A stretch of DNA of 64,000 bases. Source: Campanula takesimana. Taxonomy: Eukaryota; Streptophyta; Magnoliopsida; Asterales; Campanulaceae. The translations under genes were made by a program, and so were the position numbers. Each line of letters opens with the position of its first letter. The stretch's first letter is position 1. Positions 46,678 to 58,055 of the stretch are shown in pieces. The notes under the pieces are model-generated. The model was given only the letters and a program-made list of their open reading frames with translations. It was not told the DNA's origin and searched no databases. The DNA lies in NCBI GenBank assembly GCA_026119855.1, contig JAOWBW010000427.1, forward strand, positions 682,001 through 746,000, read 5' to 3'.

Positions 46678-48757
46678 TGTCGCGACCCGAAATATAGGCT
46701 CTATTTTATTAGTAATTAAATGATTTTTATTTAATTATTTGCTTATTTATTTATTTAAATTATTATTTATTTAAATAATTATGTGTGCAATTTATGTGTT
46801 ATAATAATTATGCCTAGCATTTTATTCGAGTTATTTGGGCTAGTGTGGGAGTGTTGAGTCTTAATTGGTAGTAGGGAGTGTAGTATTGTGTGTGTGTAGT
46901 GTGAGAGAGGGGGCCTAAGTGTAAGTTTTTAAAATAAACCCCCTACTCCCTCCCTACACCTTCCCTCACCTCCTTCTTCCCCCTACACTCCATCTTCTCC
47001 CAGCCACTCTCTTCCTCTCTTTATCAATTTGGGTAAGTTTTCTTTCATTGCTTCTCTCTTCATTTACTCCTTCTTCCTCTCATTATTATTCATTTCTTAA
47101 AACATGAAACGTGTTTAGATCGTCGCTAGGATCGCGTAGAGTCAAAAAGAATCGAAATCCATCAACTTTGAGAAAATTCAAGTAAGTTACTTTTCCCCCA
47201 TTTTAATGCTAAAATGTTCATATTATGTTCATATAATGCTTTTGTTGTTAGATTGGAAGTTTGGATGAGTTTGCAATTTATTTGGAATTTATTTGGGTTT
47301 TTGGTCAAAAATGGTGATTTTGGAATGTTGGGTTTGATTCTTTGTTTTGGGTTGATGAATGGTGTATTGGAGTCCCCACCCTAGTTATAAATTGTTTTGG
47401 TACATTAGTACATGAGTTGGAAGTTGGGATTTTGGTTAAATGTGTTTTGGGTTGAAAATGGAAGAACCCAAGTTGTTCTTCCCGATTTCTGGCAATTCCG
47501 GCATATTGGGCGACCGCACAAAACTTCCTGGGCGACAGCGCATCTTTCTGAAAGCTTTTATTCTTGTTTTGAGGCTTTTTGGGCGACCGCACAACCCACT
47601 TTGGGCGGCCGCACAGAACCCCTGAAACTTTACATTTTGTTAATTCGTGTGATTGAAGAACGTGTTTTAGTCCAAGTCTAGGGTGTCCTTCTAGTTGACC
47701 TTAGTGAACATTGTAGTACACTTTAGTGATAGAATTGGGTCCATTGTGATCAAGTTTGTGTTTGAAATTCATTAATTGTTAATTGGGATTTTGGAGCACT
47801 TTTATGGTGTATGGTTGGTCATTTCATCTTCTTGGTGATTATTTGGTATGATTCCCTACTTTGGAATCCTTTGTTGTTTATCGTGCTAGTATTTTATTAC
47901 TTAGCAGTTATTTGAAAGTCCAGCTGGTATTTGTGGTTGTGTCGGGCGATGTGAGATATTGTGATGGCACCGGCCAAGTCCATTATGGTGTCGACCATTG
48001 TTTTGCCCTTATTTTCCTCTTCCAGATTGGCCTTGGTTGAGACGTTTGGAGCATGACTTTGTGGCATGGCTCCCGCCCTTTGTGGCACATTATTTTGTTA
48101 TTGGTTCCGGTACCGGGGTTTTCTCTTCGGCTTTTATGCTATTATGAAGATGATGATTGGTTGATTATTGAAGCTGCGCAGCGATCCTTTATTTGGATGT
48201 TCCGGTTTGGAAAACCTTGGCTATATCCTTTGTTATGTGTTTATTTCCGCTGCTATCTATTATGTGATAACTGCTATGTGCTATCTCTGATTTATTATTG
48301 TATATTGCATCATAGCATGTCATGTAGTTGCATTAGTAACTTATTGAGATTTATCTCACCCCCTTTTTCTTTTATCTTTGTTTTTCCTTAACCCCCCCCC
48401 CAGGTGCTAAGGATTATTCTCGCTGATCACGAGAAAGAGGACGTCGAGTGTGGATCCATTCTTTTGGGGAAGGTTATTATAGGGTGGTTTACATTATGTA
48501 AATGTGTAACCATTTTGGGATAGTTGTACCAATCAATGACGTCACTAAGATTTGTATATTTGTATTTTTGTTGTGCATAAACTTGTGGAAGTTTATGATA
48601 GCTGTAATTGGTTTTTTATCAAACATGGTTTTGTAAAACTTTGGATCATTACCTTTTGGTATTAAATGGAATTTTTAACTTCAGTATTTCTGAGTTTTGG
48701 TTTTAGAGTCGACGTCCAGATCGCGGTCTCGGGCCCGCGGGGTCCGGGGTCGCGACA
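46678..48757 (+). repeat. TE-7 3' LTR
   Basis: 2,080 bp, nearly identical to the 5' LTR. The differences seen are mostly single substitutions plus a C-run length change near 48393. Confidence 0.97.
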
Positions 48758-48847
48758 CCCAGAGGAAGGCCAAGAGGTTCTAAAAAAGCGCCAAGAATGC
48801 CAAGTGGAAAACCTAGGGGAAGGCCTAGGAAGATGTTTCATGATTGA
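48758..48847 (+). pseudogene. TE-6 extra ORF, AT-hook C-terminus
   Basis: Continues the frame cut at 39970. It encodes two AT-hook cores: RGRPRGSKK (48761-48787) and KPRGRPRK (48809-48832), then MFHD and TGA at 48845-48847. AT-hooks bind the minor groove of AT-rich DNA. An acidic, helical N-terminus with AT-hooks at the end suggests a chromatin or nucleic-acid binding accessory protein; that role is inferred. Confidence 0.7.
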
Positions 48848-49049
48848 AAAATGAAACATTAAATTATTTTATTTCATAGTAATGATAGTTAGTTCTAGTT
48901 TAGAGAAAAATACTAGAATTTTGTTTTGTTTACTTTTATTCCAAGAAAATCATCGTAAAAAAAGTTTATGATATATTTAAGAAAATGTCTTTGTTAATTG
49001 TTTTGTTCTTAAGTTTATAGCGTGTGAGCTACCTAGAACAAAGAAGTAA
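48848..49049 (+). other. TE-6 leader between AT-hook ORF and hairpin array
   Basis: AT-rich non-coding stretch. TTTGTTCT (about 49003-49010) and AGAACAAA (about 49035-49042) could pair around AGCGTGTGAGCT, so the hairpin-rich region may start here. Confidence 0.4.
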
Positions 49050-49598
49050 TGGTCAAGTGAAAAGACCTTAAGTATAATTGGCTTATTGAAACGGCCAAGT
49101 GAAATTAGTTTTGGTCTAGTAAAACGATCGAAACAAGAATAAAGTAACCTATTGAAGTGGTCAAGTAAGGAAGAATAAAATGACCTATTGAAACGGTCAA
49201 AAGTAAAAGTAATTGGCTTAAGTAAAATGGCCAAATGTGAATGAAAGTAGGTCTAGTGAATCGAACTGCGATGAATAAGTAAAGTCTAGTAAAATGACTT
49301 CCATAAGTAGAAATGGTCTATTGAAACGACCAGAGATCTAGTAAACCGATCTTTTGTAAAAGTTACGTCTTTTGGGGACGGCCTATTTATGTGAAAGTAT
49401 TAAGCATAGTACAATGCTTGTGTTGGCGTGAGTAATAGTGTTAAATGTGCGAGTTAACCTGGAACAAGTAAGAATGTTCTATTGAAATGACCGATGAAAA
49501 TAGAAATGGTCTAATGAACCGACCAATAAGTCTAGTAAAGTTGACTAATGAAGATAGTGATGGTCTGTTGAAACGACCAGTGGTCTAGTGAATGACCT
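49050..49598 (+). repeat. Array of about 15 hairpins with covarying stems in the TE-6 leader
   Basis: A dispersed motif of the form stem, loop close to TATTGAAAC or TAGTAAAAC, complementary stem. Clear cases: TGACC/GGTCA (49181-49199), TGGTC/GACCA (49314-49332, 49507-49525, 49561-49579), AGATC/GATCT (49334-49352), AAGTC/GACTT (49282-49300), TTGGCT/GGCCAA (49078-49098), AAGCA/TGCTT with an 8-nt loop (49402-49419), GGTC/GACC (49051-49067, 49582-49597). Copies with one mismatch or wobble pairs lie near 49113, 49146, 49249 and 49475. The loop is usually exactly 9 nt, and the stem changes on both sides together. No coding frame runs through it. In TE-6 it sits between the AT-hook ORF and gag. Confidence 0.82.
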
Positions 49599-49699
49599 AT
49601 AAATTGAATGTTAGTCTGTAGAGACGAGCTATAGTATGAGAGTGCGTGAAAAAGTCTCGTATTCATGATAACTAATGATAGTATCATATTATCCGGCAA

Positions 49700-52600
49700 G
49701 TGTTTGAAATGCCAGAGTGGCTGAGTTTATGATGCTAACTCAAGGACGTATGATGGTGAACGACTATGGTGCTAGATTCACCGAATTTCTAGAATTTGCC
49801 CTAACGCTCTACGATGATGAAGCGCAAAAGGCTCGATAATTCGAAGATGGTTTGAGCGACCGAATCCAATATAGAATCACTCCATTAATTCTACCAACCT
49901 ATGATCAAGTGTTTGATAGGGCAAGGATAGTGGAGAAAGAATCAGATAGTTATCGCAGTAAGTGAGAAGAGAAGAAGAGTCAACTGAGAAAGAGTCGACT
50001 GAATCTAAAGGAAGCTGGAACCGCGATGGGAACAATAATAAGCGGAAGGCTACTGACGATCGTGAAAAGGAAGGTACTACAAGTAAGTACCAGAGTAAAG
50101 GCTATAGCAATAGAAATGATGGTAATAAGAACGACGCCAAAGGGCAAGGTTCTGATGAGAAATGCCAAGTCTGTGAAGGAAGGCACAAGACTGAGGATTG
50201 TTGGTACAAGGAGAAGAAGTGCTTTAATTGATACTGGTGCTACGCATTCTATGATCAATGCTTGCTTAGCTAAGAGAATGAATTTAATTCTTGAGGCATT
50301 AGAAAGTTCTTTAGTGGTAGATACCTTAACTAAAGATTCGATCCCTATTACGTCTATAAATAGGAAGTGTCCTTTAAAATTGGATGGAAAAGAACTTGAG
50401 GTTGATCTCATTAGTTTAGAGATCAGAGAATTTGATGTGATCTTGGGAATGGACTGGTTGGCTGCATACCATGCCCATATGGATTGTTTTAAAGAAAGAA
50501 TTCCACTTCAGATTACTATCTAGAGAAGAGTGTTATTCTCAAGGAACGAAACCTAGAACCCGATCAAACCTTATATCGGTAATGAAGGCTAGTAAGCTTT
50601 TAAAGAAAGGATGTGAAGGTTTTTTGGCGTACATTGGTGATACGTGCAAGAAGGAAGTAACGGTAGAATCACTTTCTGTGATTAGAGATTTCAAGGACAA
50701 GTTTCCTGAGGATTTACCGGGAATACCTCCATAAAGAGAAGTAGAATTTTCTATCGATTTGGTACCGGAGACTTCACCAATATCGAAGGCGCCGTATAGA
50801 ATGGCTCCGTCAGAATTGAAGAATTAAAGGAGCAACTGCAAGAGTTGTTGGATAAGAGTTTGTGAAGAAGAAGGATGGGTCGATGAGGTTATGTATCGAC
50901 TATTGTGAATTGAACCGCGTGACGGTAAGGAATCAATACCCGTTGCCAAGAATAGATGATTTGTTTGATCAACTTCATGGAGCATATTATTTCTCGAAGA
51001 TAGACTTAAGGTCTGGTTATCATCAACTAAGAGTGAAGAAGGATGATACAGCTAAGACAGCCTTTAGAACAAGGTATGGTCATTATGAGTTGTAGTAATG
51101 CCGTTTGGGTTGACTAACGCACCGGAAGCGTTTATGGAACTTATGAATATGATATTTTAGAAGTTTCTGGGTAAGTGTGTGATTATATTCATTGATGATA
51201 TCTTGGTGTATTCGAGGACCAAGGAAGAACATGAAGAGCATTAAGGTTAGTACTGCAGATTTTAAGAGAGTAGAAGTTATATGCTAAATTCAAGAAGTGC
51301 GAGTTTTGGTTGGAGAAAGTGGCATTCTTAGGACATGTGGTGTCAAATGATGGAATTGCTGTGGATCCATAAATAAAAGAAGCTATTGTGAATTGGGAAA
51401 GACCAACTTCGGTTAGTGAAATAAGAAGTTTCTTAGGTTTGGCTGGCTACTATAGGAGATTCATAGAAGGTTTCTCGAAGTTGTCAGTGCCATTAATGAA
51501 ATTGACTCAGAAAGGATCTAAGTTTGTGTGCTCAGAAGAGTGTGAAAAGATCTTTGAAGAATTGAAGTGACGATTGGTGTCCGCACCAGTTCTTTCTTTA
51601 CCATCGGGATCGGATGGATTTGTGATCTATAGTGATGCTTCGCTAAAAGGACTAGGCTGCGTGTTGATGCAGAATGATAAGGTGATAGCTTATGCATCTA
51701 GGCAATTAAAGAACCATGAGAAGAATTATCCAACCCATGATTTGGAGTTAGCTGCAGTAGTGTTTGCTTTGAAGATATGGAGAAATTACTTATATGGAGT
51801 GACATGTCAGATTTACGGATCATAAGAGTCTCAAGTACATATTTACCCAGAAAGAGCTTAAAATGAGGCAAAGAAGATGGTGGGAGTTATTAAAATTATG
51901 ATTGTACGATTTTGTACCACCCTGGGAAAGCTAATAAGGTGGCAGATGCGTTGTGTAGGAATAACCGTGGAACGCTAGCGACGTTAATTCCTAAGGAGGA
52001 AAGTGCGTGGAACCGCATTGAAATTTTGAGCATAGAAGTGCAAGTTAAGGGTTATTTGGCTCAAATGAGTGTTCAGCCAATGCTTATGAATAGGATCAAA
52101 GAAGCGTAAGGATCCGATGAGGAAGTATTGAAAGTGCACGAGAGTATTGCTAAACGAAAGTCAAAGGACTTTCGTGTGGGAGAAGATGGAATCATGAGGT
52201 ACCAATCTAGGATATGGGTGCCAGACAATAAGGATATTAAGAGAGATTCTAAAGGAAGCTCATTGTTCAAGATTTTTTGTACATCCTAGAAGTACGAAGA
52301 TGTATTAAAACTTAAGAGAGTCGTTCTGGTGGAACAACATGAAAGGAGATGTAGCTGAGTTTGTATCGAAATGTTTGGTGTGTCAACAAGTGAAAAGTGA
52401 ACAACAAAGACCGGCAGGATTATTGCAGTCATTACCTATTCCAGAGTGGAAGTGGGAGGAGCATATAGCTATGGATTTGGTAGTAGGATTACCAAAGACA
52501 TTGGGCTACAATGTAATTTGGGATATTGTAGATAGACTTATGAAGTAGGCTCATTTTCTAGCAATCAAGGTGACAGATTCGTTGGAGAAATTGGCCAAGT

Positions 52601-53505
52601 TATATATTGATGAAATTGTGAGACTGCATAGAATACCAGTTTCGATAGTGTCTGACCAAGATGCGAGGTTTACATCGAAATTTTGGAAGAGTCTACAACA
52701 AGCATTGGGTACGGAGTTGACGATGAGTACAGCTTTTCACCCACAGACAGATAGACAGTCGGAAAGGACTATCCAGACTCTAGAAGACATGTTTAGAGCT
52801 ACGTCGTTGGACTGGCAAGGGACATGGGATGAACATTTGATGCTAGTGGAATTTGCGTACAATAATAGCTTTCATACTAGTATTGAAATGGCACCGTACG
52901 AGGTGTTGTATGGGCGAAAGTGTAGATCACCTACTTGCTGGGATGAAGTTGGTGAAAGAAAGTTAACTGGACCGGAACTTGTCTAAGTGACTGTAGATAA
53001 GGTACAACAGATGTTATTAACTACTCAAAGTAGACAGAAGTCCTACGCGGATCGCTGAAGGCGCGATTTAGAGTTTCAATTAGGCGACCATGTGTTTTTG
53101 AAGATTTTGCCAACTAAGGGAGTCATGAGGTTCGGTATTCGTAGGAAGTTAAGACCAAGATATGTTGGACCATTTGAAATTTTGGAACAAGTTCGGACGG
53201 TGGCTTACAAGTTAGCTTTACCGCCTGTGCTAGCTGGAGTGCACAATGTATTTCATATATCAATGCTAAGGAAGTACATTTCCAATCCGAGTCATGTGAT
53301 CGAGTATAAACAACTAAGAGTTCGTGCTGATTTGAGTTACGATGAAGAACCGGTGAAGATTGTAGATCAGAAGGATCAAATCTTGAGGAAAAGAGTGATT
53401 CCTTATGTGGTATGTGAAAGTACAATGGAGAAACCATACGGAAATAGAAGCAACATGGGAGCTCGGGAGCGAGATGCGAGAGGCGTATCCTGCCATGTTT
53501 TCTGA
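49700..53505 (+). pseudogene. TE-6 gag-pol remnant
   Basis: A C-terminal gag half (YGARFTEFLEFALTLYDDEA, TYDQVFDRARIVEKESDS) with a TAA inside, then a zinc knuckle CQVCEGRHKTEDC (about 50160-50200). The gag N-terminal half is not seen. Protease DTGATHSM at about 50230 and [16 protein letters not shown] follow. RT ([30 protein letters not shown] near 51190) has several stops and small deletions. RNase H has [11 protein letters not shown]. Integrase has CLVCQQVK, MDLVVGLP, VSDQDARFTS and TDRQSERTIQ, where Arg replaces the Gly usually seen. The C-terminal region (GPFEILEQV, HNVFHISMLRKYI) ends near 53505. At least ten stops or frame changes occur. Motif order is that of chromovirus-type Ty3/gypsy. 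Confidence 0.9.
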
Positions 53506-53554
53506 TTAAGTTATGTTTAGTTTGGTGGACCAAACTCTTTTAAGGAGGAAATAA

Positions 53555-55953
53555 TGTAATAACCGGAAATTTTGAGATTTATTTAAACACTTTTATTAGT
53601 TGGGTTCGAAAAAATATTAATTGAGTTGGGCTCGAGTAAGTGGGCTTAATGATTGGGTTGAAGTAAAACCCAAGTCTTTAATTAATTAAAGTAAGAATCC
53701 TTATGGGGTTAGGTTTGGGAAACCCACCCTACTTAAACCTCTCTAGTGAACCCTAGCCCCTTTATTATTTATCACAAAGAAAAGAAAAGAATGGGGAGAG
53801 AGAGAGAAGTTGCGGAAGAAAGAGAGGGGGTAACACAGAGAAATAAAGAGAGGAAGAACCGAGAGAGAGAAAGAGGCGCTGGGAGAGAAGGAAAAAGGGG
53901 AACCCGAGTTATTCATCAAAGGTATTCCCAAATCGCCTAATCATTTTTATTTTGAATCATTAAGGTTATAATCTAAGAACTCTAAAAACCATATTGTTGA
54001 ACTAAGGTTTGATTGAATTGAATTAAGAAGAGGAAGAAAAAGGAGTATGTGTATGTGGGTGTGCGAGTGTGTGTTACTGTGTGTGTGTGTGCTGCTACAG
54101 TGTGTGTGTGTGTGTGTGTGTGTGCAACAGTGTACGTGTGTGTGTAACTGGTGTGTGTGTGCATGTGTTTGGATGTGTAAATAGTGTGTGTGTTTGTGTG
54201 AGATGATAGAGTGAATTTAGTGTGTGCTGGAAAAGGTGAAAACAGTGTGTGTAAATTAGATTGTGAAAGTTAAGATGGGAATTGATGACGATAAACCCTA
54301 GGGGTATTTTGGTAAACCTTTTGGGTATAAAATTTAATGGGTAGTACGAACCCTAGAATGGATATCAACCTTAAAGGGGTTTAATAAGATGAACTCATAA
54401 GGTTAACCAAGTGAAATAAAGTATGGGACGGAAGGTAAATAGTAAATACTTGTCCTAAGAATATTTTGTGCATGATTGTAGATTCGTGCGCGTGGTTTTG
54501 CTAAGAAGATTAACGCAAGCCAAGGTAAGGGATTACGTTCCTTAGTATTTGAGTTTCATCCTTTAAAGTAGGATCCTCATAATTCTTTCAAGTGTAGCTA
54601 TCAAGTGGCCGGTAGTATTTGAACTCTGATGTTGGTATAACGTCTTTTGAATTATCTTACCCATGATAAGTGTTGTTCATTGGGTATTTAAGTGAATTGA
54701 AATTGCTTTATGTATTCTCGTACCTTGAATACTCTGTGAAATATACTGTGTCTAATTGAAACAGGTGAAGTTAGCTTTGTCTAATTGAAAAGGACTTAGC
54801 TAGAATTAGTCTAAGTGAAAAGGACTAATTAAGATAGTCTAGTTTGATTGAAAAGAATTAGACAAACATGCTTCTTGATGAAGTGGCTTAATGATCATGA
54901 TCGAACTTATAAGAGAGCACCGCGAGGAGGTGTAAGGTCTCTTGACACCCTGAAAAGGTGATGTATGTAACTATGGAATTGAAGAACTTGTTGTAGGGCC
55001 ATAATTTCTTAAGTATGATAACTGTATTTTGTATGTGTACAGTTAAGATTATTGATGTTAGCCTTTCGTTGAAATATAACTGTTTGGCTCCGTTCTTTCG
55101 GTCATCTCTTCTTAGTACCCGGAGAGATCCCATATGAACTTACTGAGCATTGTTCGCTCACCCCTTTTCTTATATTCTTTTCCCCAGGTAAAAGTAGTGG
55201 AAGAGGTTAGATCGCAGAGCATGGCGGTCCGTGACTTAATGGAGAAGTTTAAGACAATGTTTTGTTTTATGTTAGAGCTAGTGGGATGTACTAGCTGTTA
55301 AGATTTGAATTTTAGTTATGCTTCCGCTTTGTTTTGAATTATGGTTAGAGTAAACTATCCGTTATATGTTAACATTGGATTTGAACTAGGGATGGCAATT
55401 TGGCCGAATCCGATCCGTACCGAAGGCGATCCGATCCGAAAAAATAGAGTTTGGTTTGCAAATTTTAAAACTCGAGCGGGTTCGGATCGGATTCGGATCA
55501 TGCTGATGATCCGATCCGAACCATAATGATCCGAACCCGATCCGATCCGACCCGAACCCTTAATAAAAGATGAATTTTAAATATTTTTAATATTATCTTA
55601 AATTTTATTTTTTTCTAATATGTGTTTGTAAGTGAGATTTGGATGATTTTAAACTATTTTCCATACAACATTCAACATTGTGCTTAAAAATATATTTTAA
55701 TTAATTAATTTTGAGCTAAAAAAAAAATAGAGTTTTAATAAGATTCGGGTCGGATCGGGTCGATCACGGTTTCTTGAATTTTCGGATCGGATTGGGTTCG
55801 GATCGGTATGTTTGAGATTCGGATCGGGTTCGGGTCGGCAATGATCCGACCCGAACCCGACCCGTTGCCATCCCTAATTTGAACTATGTTGACGTTTGGA
55901 ATTTCCTGGTTATGGATTATTATTATTATGGTTGGAAAGTTTGGGTCGTTACA
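53555..55953 (+). repeat. TE-6 3' LTR, interrupted by a hAT MITE
   Basis: Matches 37313-39202 once the 490-bp insert and its duplication are removed. The (GT)n tract (about 54040-54200) differs in length and pattern from the 5' LTR. The hairpin with an 8-bp stem recurs at 54804-54830. Confidence 0.95.
55387..55876. mobile_element. hAT-type non-autonomous element, 490 bp
   Basis: Ends TAGGGATGGCAA and TTGCCATCCCTA form a 12-bp terminal inverted repeat. ATTTGAAC is duplicated at 55379-55386 and 55877-55884, and removal restores the LTR sequence seen in the 5' copy. The subterminal parts are packed with GGATCGG/CCGATCC words in both orientations. No transposase. Confidence 0.93.
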
Positions 55954-55958
55954 TGCTG

Positions 55959-56794
55959 TAACAATTCTGGGCGATTTAGGTCAGTTAGGCTGATTCGTCG
56001 GAAATGAGTCCATACGTCTCTCTCGTTTTTCCTCCTCGAGATTCAGACGGGACCCTTTTCGAAGGGGTACATGAGGTGGGTGAAAAACGCAGCGTTGTTG
56101 TTAAGGGAGACGATTTCAACCTTGAGGATTTATTGAAGTTCTTTGTTTTGACATGGCTGCACATTTTGATTTGAAAAGTGGACATTTTAATTTGGAAGGG
56201 GAAAGGGTGAGAGAATGATAAAAGTATTGTGCTTCTCTCTCCTCTACCCCCTTCTTTATTTCCTCATTAAATGAATTATGTGTGTGAGAGAAGGGGTAGT
56301 TATGGAAATTTGATAGGGCTTTAACTCATTCCTGAGTTTGTGTGTTTGGGGCTAAAACGCCATTTATATTGAAACGGATGGAGTATTAGAAACTTTCCAT
56401 TTTAAGATTTCGTAATTTTAAATGGGATACCCCAAAATGATAAATTTTGCAAGGGGGTTCCACAATTTACACAATTTTTTGTGTAAATAACCTCGATAAT
56501 AGTGTACAGGTGCTTGTTGGAAGATTGGGCTTTGGACCCTATTAAATAGGAGTGTAAGAAATGGACTACTACTCTATAATTCACACTAAATTTCTTTTTT
56601 TGAAAGTAAATTAAATTCATTCACATAAACGTTAAAAGATGATACTCCACATAGATGGGAGTCTCATCCGGTACAATATTTGCAAACTGATTAATATACG
56701 TAGTATGAAAATACCTTGGATCAAATCTCTCTTGAATGTTCTTCTGCATCATGACTTGAGACGCGCAAATGATCCTCGAAGTATAACTTGGACA
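55959..56794. other. Host DNA right of TE-6
   Basis: Continuous with 37307 before insertion. A 56-codon plus frame (56004-56174, starting MSPYVSLVFPP) near the junction has a gene-like look, but I do not recognise it. A lone Stowaway-like end lies near 56375-56385. The rest is AT-rich with no signal. Confidence 0.4.
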
Positions 56795-56916
56795 CTACCT
56801 GTTAGTAAATCAGACCCAAGAGATAGCAAATAACAATGAACTCAAATCAACACAGAATATACGTGGTTCACCAATTTCTATTGGCTACCTCCACGGGCAA
56901 AAGGAAACAGATATTA

Positions 56917-57107
56917 GAGAAAATTTTGGGGGAAACTAGTTTCTCTATAAGTTATAAAAAGTCTTGTTTTTATAAGAGTTAAAGTTTAAAGTTTATGATT
57001 TAAGGTTTAGGGTTTAGGCCTTTTAGGGTTTAAGGTTTAGGGTTAAAGGGTTAAAAAGTGGACTTTTTATAACTAATGGAGGAACTAGTTTCCCCCAAAC
57101 TCATGCT
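56917..57107. mobile_element. MULE-like MITE in the TE-9 3' LTR, 191 bp
   Basis: The ends share an inverted repeat around TTTGGGGGAAACTAGTTTC (imperfect over about 28 bp). CAGATATTA is duplicated at 56908-56916 and 57108-57116: a 9-bp duplication, typical of Mutator-like elements. The other LTR shows the empty site. The centre has degenerate TTTAGGG-like repeats. Confidence 0.82.
56997..57049 (+). repeat. Degenerate telomere-like repeats inside the MITE
   Basis: GGTTTAGGGTTTAGG, then TTTTAGGGTTTAAGG and TTTAGGGTTAAAGGG: five or six imperfect copies of the plant telomere heptamer TTTAGGG or the telo-box. Confidence 0.75.
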
Positions 57108-58055
57108 CAGATATTATTATGGCGCAGAAACAATTACAAGAAGATGATCACACTAATCTGTGTTTGCATGAACTTTGATCAAAGGTCCTAGCTATGCAAA
57201 ACCCTAAATCTAGAATTATTGATCTTTCTTTCTTTCTGAGTAAAATAAGGTACTGAATTAATTTGGGACAGAGGAAGTATATTTATACGTATACTTTAAC
57301 CTCCATACTCTAATTCTATAAGGATATTTCCATATCCTTGTTCTTGACTAACTTTAATACATAAGCTATTAAAGTCCTTGTTGACTTTGGTGACATGCAC
57401 GTCCAAAACCAATAGCCAGCCACAAGACCAAGAACAAATAACATTCGGCTTTTAATTTCCAGAAAAGGTATGCGCGTCCTTCAAGTGGCCGCATAAGACT
57501 TCTGACTTTTACCGTCTCATTATACTACTTCTGTCTCGGAATTACGAACTTGTTAATTTAACCCTCTTAAATTTACGTCCTAAAATTCAAAGGCATTAAA
57601 CTTAACAATCTCCACCTTGACTTTGAAGTTCCCCTAATAATTCAAATGCACGAGCTTTCCGACATAGCCTCCACCTTAAGCCACATCCCTCGTACCAGAT
57701 TTTTCAACCTTTGCCTCAGTTCTGTCTTTCGTCAAAGACACTAGATTTTGTGCACCATGTATCTTCAAGACACCCAGAATTTACCTCACCAGACAAACAA
57801 CTTTGTCCTCTGGACAATCAGATTTTCTGCATGCAATGTATCCTACGGACACCCAGATGTGCACCTACGGGCACTCAGAATCGCCCCAACAGGCAATTAA
57901 CAGCCATTCAGACGTGGCCCATCCAGTCGACATTGGATCTTGCCAACCATGACTGACAAAATCGGTGTGTGTTGATCTTCTAGCCGTGGCTTGCCCAGTT
58001 CACTCCGGCCTAGAGTAAAACGATGCTCCACCTGCTCGTCAACACCCTCACCAAT

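Larger units (their letters stand above)
39971..48757 (+). mobile_element. TE-7: young chromovirus (Tekay-like) Ty3/gypsy element inside TE-6
   Basis: An 8,787-bp element flanked by CCCAG (39966-39970 and 48758-48762). LTRs of 2,077 and 2,080 bp start TGTCGCGACCCG and end GGGTCGCGACA. I count roughly 18 differences between them by eye, under 1 percent. It has a perfect PBS, a strong PPT and a nearly complete gag-pol reading frame with only a few lesions. Gag with two zinc knuckles, the DPGS protease and a degenerate chromodomain-like C-terminus fit the Tekay/Del chromoviruses. It is the youngest large insertion in the window. Confidence 0.97.
37313..55953 (+). mobile_element. TE-6: Ty3/gypsy LTR retrotransposon carrying TE-7 and a hAT MITE
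   Basis: LTRs start TGTAATAACCGG and end GGGTCGTTACA. TGCTG is duplicated at 37308-37312 and 55954-55958. The PBS is TGGTATCAGAGC and the PPT TTTTAAGGAGGAAATAA (53538-53554). Without TE-7 and the MITE it is about 9.35 kb. The interior has an extra ORF with AT-hooks, a hairpin array, then decayed gag-pol of the chromovirus-like kind. Numerous stops mean it is inactive. Confidence 0.95.
56800..57607 (-). repeat. TE-9 3' LTR with an inserted MITE
   Basis: Matches 59133-59741 apart from the 191-bp insert at 56917-57107. A minus-strand TATAAATA lies at 57287-57280. Confidence 0.9.
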
